A DNA stretch of 22,493 nucleotides, taken from Perkinsus chesapeaki (Eukaryota > Perkinsozoa > Perkinsida > Perkinsidae). Location of the stretch: assembly GCA_013115145.1 (NCBI GenBank), contig JAAPAO010000578.1, positions 1-22,493 of the forward strand. The letters run 5' to 3'. Positions 16,501 through 22,493 of this stretch are shown here, in pieces. Within the stretch, counting starts at the first letter, position 1; every line of letters starts with the position of its first letter. The position numbers and the translations under genes are program-made. Below the pieces are notes generated by a model. The model made no database searches and had not been told where the DNA came from. It was given only the letters and a program-made list of their open reading frames with translations.

Positions 16501-19500
16501 CGAAGGCTATAAGGATTGGGGAAATATTTAAGAAAATTTTCGGAAAAACTAGGAAATTTTGTGGAAAATACAGAGCATTCTTTAATGAGCCTTGGATGGT
16601 TTTTTCTCTGAACTTAGAGTGAGAAATTTGCAGTTGCCAAGTGACAGGAAGTTTTCGGTGATTTTCAACGAAAAGAAAGCAGGAAAATTGATATATTTTC
16701 TCTGTGTCAGGTAGGTTCGGTGCCTTCTGGCCTTCCGTCGTTCCAACTTCCACCTCTGAACAATCTGTCTGGAGTCGCCCCAAGTGGGGTGATGGTCGCG
16801 CTGATGTGTTACATTTCAAGTTTCGCGGCAGCTAAAAAATTTGCTATTGTTGACGGGTAGGCTGGAAAAAATTTCGGGAAAAATATCTTTGTCAGGTATG
16901 AAATTCACGCAGGAACGGAGCTGGGAGTTATGGGGGTGGCCAATGTTGTGGGTAAGGAAAAATGGGAAAATTTCCCGAAAATTTGCGGAAAATTTCTGGA
17001 AAATCGCACCAGGCGCCAATTGGGGCCTTGAGGGCGAAAATTCAAGTTCGAAATTGTAGTTGGAGTAGAACGAGATGCTAGCTGTAAACTAGAAAATATC
17101 TCTATTGATACCTTGCCCAGGGTATGACATCGCTCTACGCGCTAGGAATGTTTTATCAGGATCCGTTTTTGGTGCTTTTCCAGTGCAAGGAGGGCTTTCG
17201 CGAACCTCCATCAGCCATTACATCGGCGTTAAGACTCAGGTGACTCGGCCAGAAATTTTCCGGAAAAAATCTGCCCTTCAGGTTGCCGGAATTGTTGCGG
17301 CCCTGATTGCTATCGGTGGACTGACGTTTTTAACGTCTTTGATGTAAGTGGGATTTTGCAGATGAGAGACTCATCTGAGATCGGGTAGAGAGTCGACAAC
17401 GTGTATTTCGTCACAGTGGAAGTTCTCAGAAATGGTCTCCCGGTAGTCACTTCGGAGTAGGTTCGTTAATATCGCGATTTTCTTCCGAGAGTTGTAGTGA
17501 TAGCAATCTCGGGAAAATAATAATTCTCGGTCACATCTCAAGTTGATTGCGACGCGTTTTTGGGCTTCTTCGTATTGTCCGTCGGATGCGAGGCACACTT
17601 GGAATTCCATTGCGATATGTATTCCTAGTCGGAAACGAAATACCGAACTCAGTCTCCCACGGTTCAGCATCTGGGGTTCCTATAGGTACTGGATCCCAAA
17701 CGCGGCGCTGGCTGGAATAATAATTTCGGCGACACCTCACTTGACGGACTTTGATCTCGCCAAGTGGCTGTGGAGAAACTCTAAGCGAGATTTCGCGGTT
17801 TGGTCGGTCGCAGTTGGAGGTGAGAATTGGAGCGGTCTTGACTTTGGAAGAAATGTCTTTTTGCAGAATTGGTACAGTAACGGCCATCTAGTGACAGTTG
17901 AACTCATTGGATTATATTTATAATATTTACATATAAAGATATATCAATATAGATATCAATAATAATATAATACCTATAATATAATATAATAATAATACAA
18001 CACTCTCAACAGGCCCCTGGTCCAACAATCTCGTTCGTCCTTCTTTTGATAAACGGTTTCGTTCTAATGCATTCGAAATATGCGAAATCCTGCACATTTG
18101 ACATTCCACGTGGAAAATCTAAAAATTGAACTTACGAGGCCCGTTGAAAGTTCAACGGTCTCTAGATGGCAGGTACTTTTCAAATTTCGTGTTTCTATTT
18201 GTCGAAATGGAAAAGTTAGGGAAAGAACTGATTTGCATGACAGTTTGGGTCACACTGTAGATTGTCCTGAGAAGGGAGATGCGCTAACCTGACATATAAA
18301 TGTGCTAGGAGCCAACCAAATTCATCGTTGTCAGGCACTCTCCTGTTTGGCCTTCTACAGGGTGTGTTCCTGGCGGTGGTGTTATCTGTCACTTTTATGA
18401 TTCAAAAAATTGCTACACCTCCGACGAACGCAATGGGCAGGTGAGGGATGGTTTGATAGCTCTGCCGAAAATTTCCGATTTCGGACAAATTTTAAAAATT
18501 TTCAAGTAGGGTCCTGAGGCAAGGTATCGTTGTATTGTTCAACGTAAGATAATATGAAAAGATTGACTCCGGGGAAATACGGTAGTGGCAAGTTGAAGCC
18601 ACTAGTCATCGGAAATCGTCGAGCCGTCAAGACTCGTCGAGTGTTTCGAGGCCCGAGGAGGAAGGAGCAGATGATGACGATTAAGGCCAGTAGCCTTAGA
18701 GCAGGAAGACGTGATTGTTGTATCATATATTTGCTCGTTATTAAGGACCATTTCAATCGAGTCATCAGAAATCGTGGATCAGCGAAGCCTAGTTCATGAT
18801 GTAGTGAATCTTTGCGGACTCGATAAAATCAGGCAACGAATCACCGGTGATGTGGACTGGGAAACTGGGACGGGAAAAATAATTGAGAAAAATAGAGGAA
18901 ATTTAGAAAAACTTAAAGTGCTGCTGGCAGGCTATCGAACGGGCATTGGCGAGCTCTTGCGTATTGGCCGAGACAGGCGAAGACGGTTCCGGGTCTGTTG
19001 GTTTTCGGAATCAATGGTCCTCTGCTATTCGTAAACTGGGAATTCGTGAAAGACCGGTACGATTTTCTACTGGTGATTTCTCCCCATTTTTCCATCGGTT
19101 AGGTTGCTGCAAACCGAAAGGAAATATAGCCGGTATTGTGGTAAGGCGGTTGAGGCTGTTGTGATACAAATGACTGGCGTACCATTTATTGACGCAACCG
19201 CAATTCAGGTGAGACTGCAGGAAATGAATGATAATAATGTATCTGAAAGTGAGGCTTGATATTGAAATTTGGCCACCCAAGAAGTTGATTAATCTGCATA
19301 GGTCTGAGATCTTTTGTGAAGTTGACTTTGATGTTTGATATCATCTGGTATTAGTCTTGTCACCAAGAGTGTAACTCGCACAGTGTTGTGGTGAGGGTCG
19401 TACTACAGTCAACTTTTGCGACTGTTGCACAACAAAACAGGAAATGAAACCGATCGAACCGATCAGTTAGTTAAATAGTTTCCTCGAATGAAGAATCTAG

Positions 19501-20354
19501 TTTAGTCTGATCTTATATGTGGCGTCAATAGTACCGCAGCGCTAGTGCGTTCCCGATTCTGAAGTGTAGGTTATTTCTTCAGGGACTCGAGGAACTCGCG
19601 ATAGAGTTTCATGGCAGAGGAGTGGCTCTGTGGTTTGCTGGGTCGCATGGATCCGTTCGAAGGTTGCTTGAAAATGTTTTGGTAGAGCGCGAAATAATTG
19701 AACAGAAAGGTGAGTCTTCTCGCCCTGGTATTGTAAGTTCTTTCGTCTTCTTTTCCTCGATTTTTACGAATCGATCACGTGATCGATTGGGATTTCTCAC
19801 GACATTGTCGTCTTCAGATTTGGTGCAGCAAGTCGAAGCCGTTGTGCAGCAGGCGCTGAGGCAAATAAGTCTTCCGGTCACCACACATGTGAAAAACTCC
19901 GACAAAACCGACAGAAAGAAACTTCTTTCAGGCGGCGGTGGTGATTCAGCGTTGGTGGAGAAACAGACGGCAGCAACGTCTTCAGGAGGAAGGTGACAGT
20001 GGTGGCAACAGATATATAAATGTAAGAAAGTTCATACAACTTGCATTTTCTAAAACGGCAATTTGGCCGGGGGTATGAGCAGACGAGATCGGGGGCGAGA
20101 TCTCTTGCCGCCTTTCCCGAAATTTTCAGGCTTTGCTGAAGGTTTTTGTGACTGGTAGAATTCAGGTCGGTTGGGCTATTGATGACGATACGATTGAGGA
20201 GATGTATCGAAATCGATCGCTTAAAGTTGTTCCATCAACACCGGATCTCGTGGCAGATCGAAGCCCGTCCAGGCGAGGCGGGCCGCCGGAGATTCGATAT
20301 GAAAGGCGACCTGGTTATGTCTCATCGATGCGAAGGAGCAATTCTATTGTATAA
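13546..20354 (+). CDS. SulP/SLC26-family anion transporter with C-terminal STAS domain
   Basis: Integral membrane transporter of sulfate or related anions. Nineteen exons: 13546-13641, 13956-14218, 14259-14362, 14526-14648, 14696-14811, 14851-14971, 16259-16288, 16348-16451, 16711-16856, 16896-16951, 17160-17239, 17282-17343, 17686-17819, 18335-18440, 18931-19056, 19103-19208, 19583-19709, 19818-19992, 20159-20354. Their 2271 nt close every phase, giving 756 aa, normal for the family. Landmarks are GGITLGLITLSQSIAHANIA and INGPYSCVWPVLVYAIFGTS (residues about 80-130), SGFVTGAAFVIVASL, VGSVPSGLPSFQLP, GYEIHAGTELGVMGVANVVG, FGAFPVQGGLSRTSI, LPNA-like WIPNAALAGIIIS, then a STAS domain at about 535-640 with VFGINGPLLFVNWEFVKDR and MTGVPFIDATAIQ. 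The tail is Arg/Ser-rich (MRRSNSIV). Least certain are the 30-nt exon 7, the 39-nt intron 14812-14850 and the last acceptor. Substrate cannot be told from sequence. Confidence 0.9.
14972..16258. other. 1.29-kb SulP intron, probably enlarged by insertion
   Basis: Introns of this gene are mostly 39-520 nt, so 1287 nt is an outlier. The first about 70 nt look like a normal intron of this gene (GGGGAATTTCCG motif). The middle has scattered minus-strand frames between 15076 and 15757 whose exons I could not join in phase. The 3' part is structured: palindrome AGTGGGAA-A-TTCCCACT near 16027-16043 and GCCTCC-CTA-GGAGGC at 16221-16235. Consistent with a decayed mobile-element insertion, but no target duplication was identified. 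Confidence 0.5.
16098..16220 (+). mobile_element. Possible short solo LTR or non-autonomous element
   Basis: It begins TGTCAGTAG and ends CTACTGTTAAC, which gives imperfect inverted ends (TGTCAGTAG against GTTAACAGTAG). An AATAAA polyadenylation-like signal (GTAATAAAGAAC) sits about 30 nt from the 3' end, as in the R region of small LTRs. Internal hairpin AGTAGC-TTTAT-GCTACT. No second copy is visible in this window, so the boundaries are a guess. Confidence 0.25.
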
Positions 20355-20934
20355 ACGTTTCAGGGAATCTGTCCAGCTTTTCGAAGGATCTTTTTTGATC
20401 GGTTACAATTGGTTTCATTCTCTTTTTTGTTGAGCAACAGTCAAAGTGGAATATCCTATCTCGACGCGTGCACTTCACGCACGTTCATTCCTTAATATTG
20501 GTAAAATTCCACCCAAGCCTCAGTAGCGGCAATTGATCGAAGGTAAGAAGAATCAAACAGAGACGAAGATTTCATCATTGCTCCTCCATGGCCGGAGGGG
20601 AGAAGATAGAGAATATGATCCCAGTGAACAGACTATATCAAAGAACACGTTTAGTCACAACAGAACGTATGCCATTTATCTTGTTCGTTTTGGATGACCT
20701 CCTAGCGAGGTTCATCTTCGGTCAGCCGAGCCCAGTTTTCCTCGTAATTTCTCGAGGCCACCGATGAGCCCCTTTTACTGAACGGTTTCATGCGATTAAT
20801 GACAAAACACAACAAGAACAGATGACTATGATAACTGAGACTCAAACCGATAGTGATAACTTATCTACTAATAATAACTGATATATCGTGAAGGCGTTTG
20901 GCGCCAAGCAGGATTCTACTTCCTATTTTATAAT
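20355..20934. other. Convergent spacer between SulP and GPD genes
   Basis: No supported gene. It holds the 3' regions of two converging genes. Short hairpins are GCGTG-CACTT-CACGC near 20466-20480 and GATGACCTC-CTAGC-GAGGTTCATC near 20693-20716, the second with one bulge. Their role, if any, could be 3'-end processing. Neither is shown. Confidence 0.4.
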
Positions 20935-22101
20935 TCATTCTTTGACCTCATATGGATTCACCAAATAAGCGTGACCAGGGTGCATTCTCTTAATATTAAG
21001 ATTCTTCACGAACTCGCTCAGAGGCTCCCCCTTGAACGAGCATCGGTATATAGCAGCACACAATGGTACTTGTTTCTTGATCGGAGCGTCACCGATGGCA
21101 TCAACGATTTCCAGCAAAGTGAGAGTGCCTTGGAGCTTCTGGCCACCAAGCAGTTCACTTTCGATGTCTTCCCAAGACTTCTTTCCACCAGCCTTAGCGA
21201 ACGCCTCCGCGCAACGACGGTTTCGACCACCGAAACAAGTAGCAATTAAATCACCAACGCCGCAGCTTTCGAAAAAAGTTTGGTCGGGAACAGCCGGATA
21301 GATGTACTTGATGATTTTACGCATCTCTTCAAGACCAATACGTAACACTGCAGCTTTGGAGTTCGTACCGAGACCGAGACCGTCGCAGAAGCCAGCACCA
21401 ATAGCTATGATGTTCTTGACCGCGCCGCACATCTCAACGCCTTGAACGTCTTCAACGTGATTCACACTGAACATGTCGCTATCGAAAAGGTTCTGCAAAA
21501 CCACCGCTGACTTGCTGTCGTGGCATCCGAGCGTCGCCTCGCAAAACTGGTCTTTGGCAACTTCGATGGCAAGATTCCCACCCATGAGCACCGCGACCGT
21601 CCTCAACTGTGGCAGAGCCTCGCGGATGATGTCACTGCAAAGAACGATCTTGCTCGAGCCGTCCTTCATAATCTCACGGTCAAAACCGCCCTTAATGAGA
21701 GACACCGCAATCGCATCTTCACGAACACAATTTTTGATCTGCTCCAGGACCTTCGGCAAGAACTGATGGGGCAGCACGAAAATAAGAATATCGGCACCGG
21801 TGACGGCCTCCTTGAGATCTGGCACCGCGACGATATTTTCCGGTAAAGCGATGCCTGGCAGATACTTCACATTCTCGTGCTTGGTGTTGATAATCGTGAC
21901 AAGACTCTCCTTTTTGCCTTCGAGCTCGACTTGCTCGTCAAATACCCACATACGAATCTCGTCGTCGAAATCGTCGTTCTCCAAAGCCCTGATCGCCACG
22001 AGGCGCGAGACAGTTGAACCCCAGTTGCCGCTGCCAATCACGGTAACCCTGCGGGGGTACCTGGTAGGGTCGGGAGAGATGGACCTTTTCTCGGTGAACA
22101 T
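20935..22101 (-). CDS. GPD1: NAD-dependent glycerol-3-phosphate dehydrogenase
   Basis: Cytosolic-type enzyme that interconverts dihydroxyacetone phosphate and glycerol 3-phosphate with NADH, feeding glycerolipid synthesis, osmolyte glycerol and redox balance. It is a single exon of 388 aa. The Rossmann motif VIGSGNWGS lies at 21-29 (GxGxxG at 23, 25, 28). Later come LIKGG, the catalytic-lysine segment GAVKNIIAIGAGFCDGLGLG, SCGVGDLIATCFGGRNRRCAEAF, and ELLGGQKLQG, all typical of eukaryotic GPD1 rather than bacterial GpsA. The true start is the ATG at 22101. Upstream in-frame codons reach only a TTG, and TCTCTTTCAG on the minus strand ends 15 nt before the ATG, which fits a 5' splice or trans-splice acceptor. 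No peroxisomal C-terminal signal (it ends YEVKE) and no obvious targeting peptide. Intronless, unlike its neighbours. Confidence 0.95.
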   Translation of the reverse strand: MFTEKRSISPDPTRYPRRVTVIGSGNWGSTVSRLVAIRALENDDFDDEIRMWVFDEQVELEGKKESLVTIINTKHENVKYLPGIALPENIVAVPDLKEAVTGADILIFVLPHQFLPKVLEQIKNCVREDAIAVSLIKGGFDREIMKDGSSKIVLCSDIIREALPQLRTVAVLMGGNLAIEVAKDQFCEATLGCHDSKSAVVLQNLFDSDMFSVNHVEDVQGVEMCGAVKNIIAIGAGFCDGLGLGTNSKAAVLRIGLEEMRKIIKYIYPAVPDQTFFESCGVGDLIATCFGGRNRRCAEAFAKAGGKKSWEDIESELLGGQKLQGTLTLLEIVDAIGDAPIKKQVPLCAAIYRCSFKGEPLSEFVKNLNIKRMHPGHAYLVNPYEVKE

Positions 22102-22421
22102 TTTTCGAGATGAAATCTGAAAGAGACTTTCGAATAGGAACGCTAGAATGAAGGTGGCACACCGCGCAGCACACAAAAACTGTCCCCTTTCAAGGAGGCA
22201 CTAAAATACAGCTCCTCCTGGTGCTGTGAGAATTGAAGAGACTTCAGTGGACTTAAGAGCAAGAATCATTAACAATTTTCGGGCATGAGCGGAACTAAGC
22301 AATGAATTTTCAGAGTCTCTGAGGCAGAGATGGAGAAAGCCTACTTCCCGATGGCGCGCGTACACAAGGCTTGCACGCATGCGCAAAAGGATCGAGGAAT
22401 CATTCAACCTAAGAGGATGGA
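22102..22421. promoter_or_regulatory. Presumed 5' region of the GPD gene
   Basis: No coding sequence with an ATG start is supported. On the minus strand it contains the TCTCTTTCAG acceptor-like site at 22126-22117, immediately before the short leader of the GPD gene. No TATA-like or other promoter element stands out. Confidence 0.4.
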
Positions 22422-22493
22422 AGTTTGATAGGAAATATGTTACTAGTGATACGGAGGAGGAGATATAATAGAAAGGAGTTTGATAGGAAATAT
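22422..22493 (+). repeat. Direct repeat at window edge, possible start of a tandem array
   Basis: AGTTTGATAGGAAATAT occurs at 22422-22438 and again, identically, at 22477-22493, a spacing of 55 bp. The second copy is cut by the window end, so it could be the first period of a 55-bp tandem repeat or an isolated duplication. Confidence 0.7.

Noticed and set aside
17920-18000. AT-rich stretch as an origin or regulatory site
   Set aside because: It lies inside a SulP intron and is simple TA/ATA-rich sequence with no further structure to support a function.
22102-22176. N-terminal extension of the GPD frame
   Set aside because: The extension starts at TTG, not ATG, and contains a TTTCAG acceptor. 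The ATG at 22101 is the first methionine and fits the family start.
1-22493. CRISPR array, bacterial operon or prophage
   Set aside because: The tandem arrays have no variable spacers and lie in spliceosomal introns. Gene structure is clearly eukaryotic.

Overview
The window is nuclear DNA from an intron-rich eukaryotic microbe. Gene models can be closed only by joining many GT-AG exons. Many introns are very short (about 39-58 nt). All three standard stop codons end genes, so there is no sign of a ciliate-type code. My best guess is an alveolate protist such as a perkinsozoan. This rests on tiny introns, tight head-to-tail gene packing and AG acceptor-like sites 10-35 nt upstream of most start codons, as expected with spliced-leader trans-splicing. 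I found no spliced-leader gene here, so the lineage is an inference; other protists are possible.

Left part (1-8870): a partial minus-strand gene at the edge, then five plus-strand genes separated by about 170-310 bp. They are an RFC4-type clamp-loader subunit (11 exons, 379 aa as modelled), a small ZNF706-like zinc-finger protein (2 exons, 81 aa), a TMEM229-like four-helix membrane protein (5 exons, 185 aa), a TTC14-like TPR protein (1 exon, 376 aa) and an Alba-domain nucleic-acid-binding protein (7 exons, 211 aa). Their introns and spacers carry several repeat families: a 25-bp array shared by RFC4 intron 1 and Alba intron 1, a 31-33-bp array in Alba intron 2, six copies of an exactly 28-nt palindromic element, and antisense tRNA-3'-half-like segments.

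Middle (8871-13545): mostly gene-poor. It contains a short telomere-like heptamer tract, a minus-strand Mei2-like RRM gene (3 exons, 243 aa) and a possible decayed copia-type remnant.

Right part (13546-22493): a 19-exon SulP/SLC26 anion transporter with a C-terminal STAS domain. All exon phases close to 756 aa. Its introns are rich in AAATTTTCC-type palindromes, and one 1.3-kb intron looks like an insertion site. Converging on it is an intronless NAD-dependent glycerol-3-phosphate dehydrogenase (388 aa). The window ends in what may be the start of a tandem repeat.

The protein-coding content is mostly conserved housekeeping. The unusual part is the noncoding DNA: repeat arrays confined to introns that contain splice-signal-like modules, and a dispersed 28-nt hairpin family.
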